DNA from: Candidatus Cloacimonas sp.
GTDB taxonomy: Bacteria; Cloacimonadota; Cloacimonadia; Cloacimonadales; Cloacimonadaceae
DNA length: 64,000 bases
Direction of reading: 5' to 3'
Assembly: GCA_023227825.1 (NCBI GenBank)
Contig: JALOCJ010000007.1
Location: 1-64,000, forward strand
The translations under genes were made by a program, and so were the position numbers. Of the stretch, positions 26,863-36,655 are shown one piece after another. The first letter of the stretch is position 1; each line of letters begins with the position of its first letter. A model generated the notes under the pieces. It had not been told where the DNA came from. It saw only the letters and a program-made list of their open reading frames with translations, and ran no database searches.

Positions 26863-26995
26863 TAAGTCCCAGCGGGACAACAGAACGGAACTTTATCTCC
26901 CATAACGAATTATTATATTATTCCGGTGCTGTTTTTCGCCGGGTTAAAACCCGTCGTTAATATCTGTCGTACCTACGGAACTTTTCTCCTGTTAT
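26863..26995. repeat. repeat-like segment with gggttaaaaccc palindrome
   Basis: This segment begins aagtcccagcgggacaacag and later reads cgggttaaaacccgtcgttaa and gtcgtacctacggaac. Its GC content and palindromes differ from the flanking AT-rich DNA. Similar wording occurs, as far as I recall, in dispersed intergenic repeats of several FCB and environmental genomes. No coding potential is seen. Confidence 0.4.
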
Positions 26996-27128
26996 GAGTT
27001 ATTATATCATCCTACCATTTTATTCCTTTCTATATGAAATCAAGCAGAATATTGATAAAATAACTCAATTGTACTTTGTTTCGTAGTGTATATGCAAAAA
27101 TCTTTTAGAGTTTATTAGTAGATTTTTA

Positions 27129-27157
27129 TTGACATTAAAACCCAATAATATTATAAA
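27129..27157 (+). promoter_or_regulatory. sigma-70-type promoter of the Hsp70-like/SNF2 operon
   Basis: TTGACA at 27129-27134 and TATAAA at 27152-27157 are separated by exactly 17 bp. Transcription would start near 27164, giving an approximately 80-base leader before the ATG at 27251/27242 region. It implies that the two island genes are expressed from their own constitutive-looking promoter. Confidence 0.75.
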
Positions 27158-27241
27158 GGAACAAGATAACAGATTTATAAATTATGGAGTTCTAAAGAAG
27201 GTAGAATTAATGCCATAATAGCTAATACTTATTCTAACGGA

Positions 27242-29656
27242 GTGATAACTATGAATGAAAAAATTGACCAATTATATTGTGATTCCAATGTTCAAATTTT
27301 ATTTGATAAACTGGATAATACAATTACATATTATACACAGCATAGAAAATCGATTCCTCCTATTCATTTAGACGATAAATTACAATTTATTCAATTATAC
27401 AAGGACAGTGGAGATCTTATTGTATCTTGTTCAAGCGGAACAAAGAAAATATATATTTGTAAAAGAAATCGCTTATACACTTTAAAACATGAATCTAACA
27501 ACCTTGTTTATATCTTAGACCAAAGTTTTATTGTTGATGACACAGACCCTATTCCTAAAGTGTGGCAGATTTATGATGATAAATTAAAATTGTTAACCTA
27601 TAATAAATATCATATTAATAACGATTATTTGCCTTTAAGTGCATATACTATATATAAGGGCACTGACAATTGTAAATATTTAGTTACATCCCAAAGTAAA
27701 ATCAAAATAGTAATTACCGGGTTTATGTTATTGAACTACAATTCGGAGACAATAAACCAAACAAATTCAACCATTATAAATGAATTATATTCAAAGATAA
27801 AATATGATAAGAAAACAACCAACAGCAGCAATACTCTTAAAATTCTATATTCTTATGATGACTCTGCATTTGAACTATATAGAACTATAAATGATTCTGA
27901 AATTCTCATTGAAAAAATTGATAAACACGCGTGTACCCTTAAGAAAATCCAATTTATTAATGACAACTTTTTTATATCGTTGGATAGTTGCAGTAAATTA
28001 AAGATATGGTTTGTAAATCAGGATACCTATTATGTATGTCAGACATTAACACCAGACGACTATTTCAACCATATCTATTATAATGATTTTATTATTTCTG
28101 AAAACATGAAGGAGATTCAATTATTGGCGGATAACGATATTTACATCTATACCCTTGCATTAAACACTTATAAACCAAAACATAAAAATAATTTACTTAT
28201 CTTTGATAGACACATATTCAAAACTACTATGGATACGACAAGTAGAGGAACAGATAGCGTTGGATTAACATCTAAAACTTTTGAACCAATCCCGAAAGAT
28301 ACGGATATATCCAATAACAAACAAAACGATATTAATAATGCAAAAGAGGAACTACAAACCATCTCTAAAGAACCCGAACAAGAGATAATTAGAGAAGTTA
28401 TACCCAGAAAAGGGGTCAATCAATCTTCTCATTTTGTTAAAAAACAAGCAAGAATATATATAGGCATTGATTTTGGAACAAGTAGAACAAAGGTATCTTT
28501 TAACAATGAGACATCTGGGCATTATGAACCGTTAAATTTTAAAAGTATGATACCAGATAATTATAAACCAGAGAGTGATTTTGATTTATTTATTATCCCT
28601 TCTATAGCAAAGAAAAGCGGAAATGCGATAAAATATGGTTATGAAACATACAATGCGAAAGGTATTGAGATAACAAACTTTAAACAGGCAATATTAAAGA
28701 GAAATGTGAAAACAGAAACTATGCTGATTGCTGCAGGTTTTATTGCTTATGTAATGAAAATATCCCAAGACACAATTAGAAAACTAATACCTTTAACAGA
28801 TAATGATGAATTTATATTTTCTGTATGTCTTCCTGTTGAACAGATGAACAACAATGTTATTGTAGAAAGATTTCAAAGTATTTTGCTACTATCAAAAAAA
28901 TTACTTTTCTACGACTGCTTTAATGATATGCAGAAGATGAGTAAATGCGAGAAATTAAATAGTACACAGAAATTATCAAATAGCAATATTAGAATTGAGA
29001 TAATACCTGAATCTATTGCAGAAATACTTGATTTTTATGAAAGAAGAGCTAAAACTAAATTATATGCAATCTATGACTTTGGAGCTGGGACAACTGATCT
29101 TACTATATTTTATGCAGACAAGTCATTAGGGAAAATTGATATCTTAGGAGCTAAAATTGTTTATAATGGTTATTCCTATATAGACAATTTAAAAGAGCAA
29201 AACCGATATAATGAAGAAGAGGTGCTTAAATATTATTCAGATATATGGAATAAATTTAAGGATTCAAATGTATGGCAAAGGGTTAAGGGAAAAATTAGGG
29301 GTTTAGAAGCAATGAGATTTTTTTATGATTTAACAGTGTTTGGAGGAGGTGGAGGTTTTAATGATGATACTTTAAGATCTGTCTTTTCCAATATCCCTTT
29401 ATATGATGAACAGACAAATGAATATATTAAATCGCCAGATGGAATTATTAAATTAGAAGAACCACTTGATTGGGATAGTAATTTACCGCCCTATTTTAGA
29501 TATGCTGTATCCTTTGGTCTTACAAAGAAACCAGAAGAAACACTTATGAGATATAAATTGCCAAAAGATTGTAAAACTCGTGATGTATCTCCTAAAATTA
29601 AAGAACTCAACGAACCAGACGAAATAATTCCAGATCAGAATTGGTTAGGTAAATAA
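27242..29656 (+). CDS. Hsp70/actin-fold ATPase with novel N-terminal domain
   Basis: This 804-residue protein has two parts. Residues 1 to about 330 are beta-rich with weakly repeating units (for example FFISLDSCSKLKIWFV), perhaps a degenerate beta-propeller; I do not recognise a family. A low-complexity polar linker follows (about 340-395). From about 404 comes an Hsp70-like nucleotide-binding domain: phosphate-1 motif IGIDFGTSRTK (about 407-417), phosphate-2 motif DFGAGTTD (612-619) and adenosine motif FGGGGGFND (about 700-708). Only about 40 residues follow, so there is no Hsp70 substrate-binding domain. A SNF2 helicase gene starts 4 bp downstream. Strong AT bias and a repeat-filled left flank suggest transfer. 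A defence or stress-sensing role is an inference. Confidence 0.8.
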   Translation: MITMNEKIDQLYCDSNVQILFDKLDNTITYYTQHRKSIPPIHLDDKLQFIQLYKDSGDLIVSCSSGTKKIYICKRNRLYTLKHESNNLVYILDQSFIVDDTDPIPKVWQIYDDKLKLLTYNKYHINNDYLPLSAYTIYKGTDNCKYLVTSQSKIKIVITGFMLLNYNSETINQTNSTIINELYSKIKYDKKTTNSSNTLKILYSYDDSAFELYRTINDSEILIEKIDKHACTLKKIQFINDNFFISLDSCSKLKIWFVNQDTYYVCQTLTPDDYFNHIYYNDFIISENMKEIQLLADNDIYIYTLALNTYKPKHKNNLLIFDRHIFKTTMDTTSRGTDSVGLTSKTFEPIPKDTDISNNKQNDINNAKEELQTISKEPEQEIIREVIPRKGVNQSSHFVKKQARIYIGIDFGTSRTKVSFNNETSGHYEPLNFKSMIPDNYKPESDFDLFIIPSIAKKSGNAIKYGYETYNAKGIEITNFKQAILKRNVKTETMLIAAGFIAYVMKISQDTIRKLIPLTDNDEFIFSVCLPVEQMNNNVIVERFQSILLLSKKLLFYDCFNDMQKMSKCEKLNSTQKLSNSNIRIEIIPESIAEILDFYERRAKTKLYAIYDFGAGTTDLTIFYADKSLGKIDILGAKIVYNGYSYIDNLKEQNRYNEEEVLKYYSDIWNKFKDSNVWQRVKGKIRGLEAMRFFYDLTVFGGGGGFNDDTLRSVFSNIPLYDEQTNEYIKSPDGIIKLEEPLDWDSNLPPYFRYAVSFGLTKKPEETLMRYKLPKDCKTRDVSPKIKELNEPDEIIPDQNWLGK

Positions 29657-29660
29657 CATT

Positions 29661-32600
29661 ATGTTTAGCGTGGGAACAAAAGTCAGAATAAAAAACAATA
29701 CTGAAAGAGTAGGAATAATTGAGAATATATCAGAAGTCAGTGGAAACATTGTATATAAAGTAAGATTTTCCGATGGAGTTACTCATTATTCAGAAACAAG
29801 TTTAATGGAGTATAAAGAAACGCCAAGTGTTAAATCAAATTTATTATCCAATTACTTTGGAGATTTTAATGACTTTCAAAAGGCATTAACTCATCTAAAA
29901 CTGGCAAATTCTAACACCATTCAAAATAATATTTACTCCATAAATACATCACGAACTTTATTTTTGGAATATCAGTTTAAACCGCTTATGAAATTTATCA
30001 GTTCTGCTAAAAGAAGAATATTGATTTGTGATGAAGTTGGATTGGGAAAAACTATAGAAGCAGGATTAATTATAAATGAATTAGAAGCACGAAAAGAATT
30101 AAATACTGCTCTTATTGTAGTTCCTGCCAATTTGAGAAGGAAATGGCAAGATGAACTTTTATACCGCTTTAAAAAAGATTTTAATATCATTGGAGCTAAT
30201 GATTTCAAAGGGATTATAGAAGAAGACAAAACTTATTATAACAAATATAAACATAATAGGTTCATAGTATCTTTAGAATCTATCCGTTCTGATAAACTTA
30301 TGGCTGCGATTGATGATTCTGATTTTCAGTGGGATTTATTAATAGTAGATGAAGCACATAATCTTAGAAATATGTCTAAACAACATAATTCAATTAAGAA
30401 ATTAAGCATAAACTGCCAAGCAATAGTTTTTCTTACTGCTACACCAATTCATACAGAAAGGCGTAACCTATTCAACATATTAAATATTCTTGAAGAACAA
30501 CAATTTGAATATCTTGATTCTTTTGAAGATCAATTGCATAAAAATGAACCTGTTGTTAGTGCGTTGAATCATATCAGTAAAATCCCTCCTCAAATAGATG
30601 AATCAATTACTCTTCTTCGTGGCATACAAGGTTACTTCAAAGATAATGAAATCTATAATGAAGTAATCAATAATCTTTTAAATTTTAATCAAATAAAAAC
30701 GAATAACTCAAATGAAGTATTAGAAAAAGTAGTTGAGTTGCAAAGGTCTTTAAGTGATCTACATTTTCTCGGTAATTTATATACGAGGACGAGGAAAAGA
30801 GATGTAGATGTAAATCGTCCGGAAAGAAAAGTTCAAACAATTTCTATTGATTTATCTGATCAGGAGAAAGCACTATATAAAGGTCTAATTGATACTGTAA
30901 AAGAAACTACACCAAGATCTTCTATAGAAGGATTATTTAAACTTTTCAGCATGCAAAGAATGTTATCGTCTTCACTTCATGCACATTACAAGAAGTTATA
31001 TGAGAAATATAATCAGCAAAACATTGTCCAAGATTATCTGGAAGAAGTGGATAATGAAGAGTTGGATAGTATAGATAATATAGATTTTAATGAGGGTTAT
31101 CCTAATTTACCGGATAATAAATCAGAAAAACTGCTTTCTTTATTAAGTGATATAACATTACAAACAGACAAAGTGATAATTTTCGCCTTTTACATTCAGA
31201 CCATTATCTATCTCTACAATAGGTTAACTCAAAATGGTTATAAAGTATTTATAATCTATGGATCGCTTAAGATTGATAGATTTCAGATTATAAAAGAATT
31301 TATGGATTATAATGGATTTTCGGTTTTGTTATCGTCAAGAATAGGTAGTGAAGGTATTGATCTTCAATTTTGCAATACTCTAATCAATTATGATTTGCCC
31401 TGGAATCCGATGGAAATTGAACAGAGAATAGGACGAATTGATAGAATAGGACAGAAATCGGATATATTGAATGTTTATAATTTCTATATGAATGATACGA
31501 TTGATGATGAAATTGTAATGAGATTATATCAAAGAATAGCTTTATTTGAATCTTCCATAGGAACATTGGAACCAATAATGGGTGAAGTAATTGACCGGAT
31601 TACAAAAAATGTATTTTTTAGTAATCTTACTGATGATGAAAAAAGGAAAAAATACTTTGAAGAAGAAAAGGTCTTAATCCAAAGAATGAAAGATATCAAG
31701 ATGCTTGAAGAAAAATCATCGGAAATTTTAAGTTTGGATTATTTTTATGAACATGAAATTAAGAACATTAAAGGTAAAAATCGTTATATATCCCCACAGC
31801 AACTTTATAGATATATATCAGGTTATATATGCACAAAATATCCAGATAGTGTTGTAAAATATGATACAAATACAAATATTGGAGAACTACTTTTAAGCGA
31901 TGATTTTTTAAGGGATGTTCGTTCTGTGAATTTTAATTTGGAATTACCTTATGTAGATAGATTAAAAAAGCCGATTAAATATACAATGGATTCTAACATA
32001 GCTTTCGAAAACAGTGATATGACTTTTATCAATATTATGCATCCTTTAGTTCGTTACATCACCGAAAAATATGCTGAAAATGAAGATAATATTGTTAACA
32101 CCCATAATTTTTATATAGATAGAATTGCTTTATCAGCAAAGCAAATTCAGCTCAACAATGGGTTTTACTTTTATTTTATATACCTTGGGATTATAAAGGG
32201 CATAAAATCTAACAGTTACATTGAAGCAGTTATACTGGATGAATCATTAAAATCTATTGGAGGTAGAGAAATTACAGAACAAGTACTTTCCATACTAATT
32301 GAATATGGAAAACCTACAATCCAGGGTTTCGTATGTAACGATCCCACTTACATTAAAAATGCTTACGATAAAGCTAATCATATATTCCAAGAAAGATTTA
32401 TGTTACTCTTTAACAAACATAAGGCACGAAATGACTTACTCCTAAAACGGAAACTTGAAAGTCAACAATATAATTATACTAATAAATTTAACGCTTATAC
32501 AAATGAGATTATTAAAATTCAAACATATTACAATCAAGACGATGAAAAAAAGAAATTTAGGGTAGAGATGCTAAAAGGAAAAATCAGAAAACTTCAAAAC

Positions 32601-32699
32601 AATTATGATAGTATAAAACAACGCCTTGAAGCTGAAAAAGAAATAGAATTTGAATTTCAAGATCCGGTTATAGGAGGTGTATTTGAAATAATTTCCTGA
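29661..32699 (+). CDS. SNF2-family helicase/translocase, RapA (HepA)-like
   Basis: This 1012-residue protein starts with a small SH3/Tudor-like beta domain (about 1-50: VGTKVRIKNNTERVGIIENI). The SNF2 motor has Walker A DEVGLGKT (124-131), DEAH box (230-233), motif III FLTATPIHTERR and, in the second lobe, SSRIGSEGIDLQ and motif VI QRIGRIDRIGQ (588-598). An extended C-terminal part (about 640-1012) of unknown family ends in a charged coiled coil (about 905-985). All core ATPase motifs look intact. Prokaryotic relatives include RapA, which recycles RNA polymerase, and helicases of defence loci (the DrmD class). Pairing with an Hsp70-like ATPase in an AT-rich island favours the second group. 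Confidence 0.85.
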   Translation: MFSVGTKVRIKNNTERVGIIENISEVSGNIVYKVRFSDGVTHYSETSLMEYKETPSVKSNLLSNYFGDFNDFQKALTHLKLANSNTIQNNIYSINTSRTLFLEYQFKPLMKFISSAKRRILICDEVGLGKTIEAGLIINELEARKELNTALIVVPANLRRKWQDELLYRFKKDFNIIGANDFKGIIEEDKTYYNKYKHNRFIVSLESIRSDKLMAAIDDSDFQWDLLIVDEAHNLRNMSKQHNSIKKLSINCQAIVFLTATPIHTERRNLFNILNILEEQQFEYLDSFEDQLHKNEPVVSALNHISKIPPQIDESITLLRGIQGYFKDNEIYNEVINNLLNFNQIKTNNSNEVLEKVVELQRSLSDLHFLGNLYTRTRKRDVDVNRPERKVQTISIDLSDQEKALYKGLIDTVKETTPRSSIEGLFKLFSMQRMLSSSLHAHYKKLYEKYNQQNIVQDYLEEVDNEELDSIDNIDFNEGYPNLPDNKSEKLLSLLSDITLQTDKVIIFAFYIQTIIYLYNRLTQNGYKVFIIYGSLKIDRFQIIKEFMDYNGFSVLLSSRIGSEGIDLQFCNTLINYDLPWNPMEIEQRIGRIDRIGQKSDILNVYNFYMNDTIDDEIVMRLYQRIALFESSIGTLEPIMGEVIDRITKNVFFSNLTDDEKRKKYFEEEKVLIQRMKDIKMLEEKSSEILSLDYFYEHEIKNIKGKNRYISPQQLYRYISGYICTKYPDSVVKYDTNTNIGELLLSDDFLRDVRSVNFNLELPYVDRLKKPIKYTMDSNIAFENSDMTFINIMHPLVRYITEKYAENEDNIVNTHNFYIDRIALSAKQIQLNNGFYFYFIYLGIIKGIKSNSYIEAVILDESLKSIGGREITEQVLSILIEYGKPTIQGFVCNDPTYIKNAYDKANHIFQERFMLLFNKHKARNDLLLKRKLESQQYNYTNKFNAYTNEIIKIQTYYNQDDEKKKFRVEMLKGKIRKLQNNYDSIKQRLEAEKEIEFEFQDPVIGGVFEIIS

Positions 32700-33082
32700 C
32701 CCAATAAATCATATTCAGATTGATCCCATTATTCTTTTGTTAAATGAAATTTATTTATAGTATCATTCTTTTTTTGTATAATAAAATTACAAAATATCCT
32801 TATTCTTAAATCCACTTGCATCAAAGCGTTTTCAGTGGCGTTAGGGTAAAAAATATATTTTCTTCTTTCCTCCTTGCTTTCTCCTTGAGTGCTGTCCAAA
32901 CGCTGCCCGAACGCTTCCCGAACGCTTCCCGAATGACGATACGGGATACATTCGGGATGCACTTCATTAGCGTTAGGGATATAAGCAAGGAAAAAAAGAG
33001 ATTGACATAAAAGGGTAATTTCTGTGCGTGGGACAGAAGGTTGAATTAACTGTTAAGATCAAAGAAACAGGAGACCAAGCGT
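32700..33082. other. intergenic region with 11-bp tandem repeats
   Basis: No gene is supported. The region ends the AT-rich island and contains cgct(t/g)cccgaa repeated three times with 11-bp spacing (32901-32933). An inverted match (ttcggg, 32951-32956) and two copies of ttagcgttaggg (about 32837 and 32968) follow. The composition jumps from AT-rich to GC-rich within it. Confidence 0.55.
32901..32933. repeat. 11-bp tandem repeat, three copies
   Basis: Three consecutive units, cgctgcccgaa, cgcttcccgaa and cgcttcccgaa, are followed by a partial inverted copy (cattcggg). The short open frames that run through it on both strands are repeat translations and I do not regard them as genes. Confidence 0.7.
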
Positions 33083-35995
33083 ATGAGATTATTCAGAAGT
33101 CGCCTAATCTTTCTCTTGCTGTTTCTGCTCCTATTGTTGAGCACAGTGATTATTGCCCAGAAACGGTCAGATGCAGAAAGATATGTAGTAGAGGATTTCA
33201 AGGTAGAAGATATCCCTTTTGATGATGGAACGGGATTAATGCTTTCGTGGAAGCCATTGGAGCGGGACAAAAGAATTATTGAATATCGTATTTATAGGGG
33301 AGTAAGTCCTGATACCCTTTTCTTTTTAGATGCCATTCCTGTTAATGTAAAAACAGGTGTTGCTTCTGAGAGGATGTTCTATTACGATAATTCCGGTAGT
33401 GAATTTTTTGATATTTCTTCGCCCCGTAAGTTAAAAAAGGAAAAGCAGCAGGGGGAAAATAGTCCCTTATATCAAAAAATGCCTCGTAACATTCCTTTTT
33501 TAGCTAAGATAGCGGATAAATTTTCCCTTCTTTCGGTTATTGAAAAGAACAAATACTATCACAGCAGCAAAAAGGTTACTTTGTCTAATTTCGATAAGCA
33601 AAAGGCAGAAGAAGACGAGACCTACGCGGGACTGAAAGATAATCAACAGACGGTATATTGTTTCTTAAACCCCGGGGAGAAATACTTTTATACTATAGTG
33701 GCGGTGAATGAAAGAAGACAATTTCAAAAGCCGGCTAAAATTATAGCAGGCAGCCCAAAACCCAATGCTCCCGAGCCGGCAACCGCTTTCCACAGTGTTG
33801 TTCTGCAGGATAAAAGAGAGTTACGGTTTGAATGGGAATTGCCTCTTTATAATTCAGATATAGCTCAATATCGTATTTACCAAACACCTCTTTTATCACC
33901 TATGGAGTGGGATTCGCTTCGCTTACATCCTGAACTATTTCAGGCAAAAACAGTAGTTCTTCATCAAGGTTCGGCAGGTTACGGTTACGGAAAAAACTAT
34001 TGTCAGGTTTCTATTCCTGCGGGTGATTCCCTTGCTACCTGTATTAATTCTAACTTTGCTTTGGAATTGATGGATGCAGATGGTTTCAGCAGTTTTTCCG
34101 CTTTAAGCAAACCGAGCGTGAAAAATAGTTATGATTTGCCGGAAAAACCGGTTTTAAAAATGGAAGATAAACCTAATGACAAAGGTGACCGACTAACTGT
34201 TCTTTGGGATCATCCAATATGCTTTGTAGTTAAAACCACTGCCTTAAATGATAAATTCAATAAATTCAGAGTAAATTATCAACTGAATCAAACCGAAACC
34301 CAGAAAGTGAATAATATCTATTTTGAGTTCTATAAGAAGGGTGAAGCAAAGCCCTTTGCCAATATCAATGAATTTTATCAGGATAACAGCATCATCTTAA
34401 AAGTCCCCAATAATTATGATTACAAAAAGGGATTTCGGGTAAAAATTACGATGCAGGGAGAGCCGGAAATACCTCAGGACTATTGTCTGGAACAAAATTT
34501 GGAATATGACCCTAATATGTTGGCTATTTTACCCACTAAGGCACTATACCGTAACGGCAAAGATGTTTCCAAAATCAGCAATGTCGTTTATCGCAAAAAT
34601 GTAGCTTCGCCGCAGTTAAGTATGGTTAAACGAAATACATCTTATGATAATTCTCTTGATGTTACAATTCCTTATGCTACTATGCTCCAAAAGCCGGTTA
34701 ATGGATTTAGTTTTGCCCAGGGTGATTCGTTGATAACTTATATAAATGGAGAGCGGAAAGCCCGGAAGTTAGAACATAATGATATTAGAACTCCTCTGGC
34801 TCTGGTTTCTCCGAATATAGATTTGGTGTATGATAAAAATAATGAAATCCGAATTGAGACCAATATTTTTCCTGATTTAGGCAAAAAAGAAGCACAGGAG
34901 AAGGTTGAAGAGCTAAATAAGAAGCTTTTAGAACTTAAAACCAGTAAAGAGACAATAACTGATCCTGCTAAAACAGAACAAATAAAGCAGAATATTGACC
35001 AGGTACAAAAACAGCTGAATGCCTACAGCAAGAACGAACATCTAATTCAAGCTAATGAAATTACAAACCGGAAAAGCAGGATGCGTTATATTGCCAAAGT
35101 GCGGGAGGACTATTCTCGTTATAGTACTTATCAGATAGTTCGCACAAATGGCAGAGGGCTTTTTACAGAAAGTGACCTGTTAAAAGACGGCGATGATATT
35201 CTGTATATGAAACCGATTTCCAATATTTTTGATACTAATAAATATACTACTCTTGTGGCAATGATAATCTTCGGCTTAATGGTAATGATTTTTATCAATT
35301 TAGCCAGGCGTGGCAGGGACTTGTATATTCGTCCTATTGCCGGTTTGGAAGAAATTGATACTGCAATTGGCAGAGCTACGGAAATGGGACGACCTATTAT
35401 GTATATGATGGGATATGGTTCTTTAGGTGATGTAGCTACTATTGCCTCAATGGGAATCTTAAGTTTGGTAGCAAAGAAATCTGCAGAATATGATATTAAA
35501 CTTATTGTTCCCGTTTATAATTATATTGTTATGCCCGTGGTTCAGGAAATTGTGAGAGATGCACATTATTCTGTAGGTCGTCCGGATAGTTATGATAAAA
35601 ACAGTGTATTCTTTTTAACCGATGTCCAGTTTGCTTATGTAGCCGGTGTGAATGGAATAATGATTCGGGAAAGAGCTGCTACTAATATCTATATGGGATA
35701 TTTTGCGGCAGAGGCATTATTGATGACCGAAACAGGTAATGGTATTGGAGCTTATCAAATTGCCGGAACGGATGCTATCACGCAGATTCCCTTTTTTATT
35801 ACAACCTGTGATTATACTTTAATTGGAGAAGAGCTTTATGCTGCTTCTTCTTATTTAAACCGTGAACCAATGCAGCTGGGAACTTTGAAAGCTCAGGACT
35901 ATTATAAATTCCTGATTCTTGCCTTTGTAATAGCTGGAGCGGTTCTTGCCAGTTTTCAATTAACCGGTCTTAGCGAATTATTTCCACTTAAATAA
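33083..35995 (+). CDS. large membrane protein with FN3-like repeats and DUF6754-like C-terminal domain (paralogue 1)
   Basis: This 970-residue protein has a signal anchor (about 8-27). The long extracytoplasmic part carries fibronectin type III-like units (LSWKPLERDKRIIEYRIYRG near 52-71, and FEWELPLYNSDIAQYRIYQ further on). A charged coiled coil lies around 605-655. A transmembrane helix (about 720-742) is followed by ARRGRD and a roughly 190-residue domain (YIRPIAGLEEIDTAIGRATE onward), and a last transmembrane helix (about 940-960). The C-terminal domain resembles what I recall as DUF6754, without known function. By the positive-inside rule it is cytoplasmic. It starts a five-gene cluster whose last gene is a clear paralogue. 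The ribosome site is caggag. Confidence 0.75.
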   Translation: MRLFRSRLIFLLLFLLLLLSTVIIAQKRSDAERYVVEDFKVEDIPFDDGTGLMLSWKPLERDKRIIEYRIYRGVSPDTLFFLDAIPVNVKTGVASERMFYYDNSGSEFFDISSPRKLKKEKQQGENSPLYQKMPRNIPFLAKIADKFSLLSVIEKNKYYHSSKKVTLSNFDKQKAEEDETYAGLKDNQQTVYCFLNPGEKYFYTIVAVNERRQFQKPAKIIAGSPKPNAPEPATAFHSVVLQDKRELRFEWELPLYNSDIAQYRIYQTPLLSPMEWDSLRLHPELFQAKTVVLHQGSAGYGYGKNYCQVSIPAGDSLATCINSNFALELMDADGFSSFSALSKPSVKNSYDLPEKPVLKMEDKPNDKGDRLTVLWDHPICFVVKTTALNDKFNKFRVNYQLNQTETQKVNNIYFEFYKKGEAKPFANINEFYQDNSIILKVPNNYDYKKGFRVKITMQGEPEIPQDYCLEQNLEYDPNMLAILPTKALYRNGKDVSKISNVVYRKNVASPQLSMVKRNTSYDNSLDVTIPYATMLQKPVNGFSFAQGDSLITYINGERKARKLEHNDIRTPLALVSPNIDLVYDKNNEIRIETNIFPDLGKKEAQEKVEELNKKLLELKTSKETITDPAKTEQIKQNIDQVQKQLNAYSKNEHLIQANEITNRKSRMRYIAKVREDYSRYSTYQIVRTNGRGLFTESDLLKDGDDILYMKPISNIFDTNKYTTLVAMIIFGLMVMIFINLARRGRDLYIRPIAGLEEIDTAIGRATEMGRPIMYMMGYGSLGDVATIASMGILSLVAKKSAEYDIKLIVPVYNYIVMPVVQEIVRDAHYSVGRPDSYDKNSVFFLTDVQFAYVAGVNGIMIRERAATNIYMGYFAAEALLMTETGNGIGAYQIAGTDAITQIPFFITTCDYTLIGEELYAASSYLNREPMQLGTLKAQDYYKFLILAFVIAGAVLASFQLTGLSELFPLK

Positions 35996-36007
35996 ATGAG
36001 GTAGTAA

Positions 36008-36637
36008 ATGAAAAAGACAATACCTTTAATCATCGTAATTGTAGGTGGCATCATCTTTGTGCTCTATGCGCTAAGTCCGCATAAGCTTTTACAGGATGAC
36101 TTCTACAACAAATTTTACATTCCCTGGGCTTATGCATCTGCACCTTGGGCTGCTCTTTTAGGAGTTATCAGTTTATGTATGATGCATAGCAGTAAGATAA
36201 AAAGGCGAGCTCCCAAATGGCAATACAGCTATTTCTTTTTTGCCGGGTTTATTATTACTTCTCTGGCAGGGTTTATTGGGGGCACGCAGAAAGGTAGTAT
36301 GCTGATGTGGATTTTTGAGAATATGCAAATGCCGATGAGTTCCACAATGTTTTCCCTTTTGGCATTTTATATGGCTTCAGCTGCCTATAAAGCATTTAGA
36401 GCGCGATCTACAGAGGCAACAGTTTTATTGGTTGCCGCCATTGTCGTTATGTTGGCGCAGGTGCCTTTAGGAGTGAAGATTTATAAAAACCTGCCGCTTA
36501 TCTCTCAATGGATATTAGATGTTCCTAATCTTGCTTCCAAAAGAGGAATTGCCATTGGTGTAGGACTTGGGGGTGTAGCCACATCCCTGAAAATTCTTTT
36601 GGGTATTGAGCGTTCCTATTTGGGTGGAACGGATTAA
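36008..36637 (+). CDS. polytopic membrane protein of the DUF6754 cluster
   Basis: This 209-residue protein has about six hydrophobic helices (around 4-23, 38-60, 75-95, 111-128, 137-155 and a last one near 177-195) and short polar loops. I do not recognise a family. It starts 12 bp after the first DUF6754-type gene, with a gaggtag ribosome site, and lies 18 bp before the next cluster member, so it is part of one transcription unit. A role as a membrane partner of the large paralogues is inferred from position only. Confidence 0.75.
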   Translation: MKKTIPLIIVIVGGIIFVLYALSPHKLLQDDFYNKFYIPWAYASAPWAALLGVISLCMMHSSKIKRRAPKWQYSYFFFAGFIITSLAGFIGGTQKGSMLMWIFENMQMPMSSTMFSLLAFYMASAAYKAFRARSTEATVLLVAAIVVMLAQVPLGVKIYKNLPLISQWILDVPNLASKRGIAIGVGLGGVATSLKILLGIERSYLGGTD

Positions 36638-36655
36638 GCAAAGGAGAGATGAAGG

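Larger units (their letters stand above)
26346..27241. other. repeat-rich intergenic region at the left edge of the accessory island
   Basis: About 0.9 kb with no gene. It contains diverged aggattt-type repeats (26380-26560), a cggagga/tcctccg hairpin (26467-26486), almost three tandem copies of a roughly 98-bp unit (26601-26850), a segment with a cgggttaaaacccg palindrome (about 26930-26950), and a consensus promoter (27129-27157) driving the next operon. Confidence 0.7.

Noticed and set aside
27242..32699. Assignment of the island genes to DISARM, BREX or another named system
   Set aside because: The SNF2 protein resembles the helicases of such loci, but the methylase, DUF1998, PglZ or phospholipase D partners are missing from the window, so a name would be unfounded.
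32729..33010. Short ORFs on both strands between the island and the DUF6754 cluster
   Set aside because: They read through the 11-bp tandem repeat, lack ribosome sites and overlap each other antisense.
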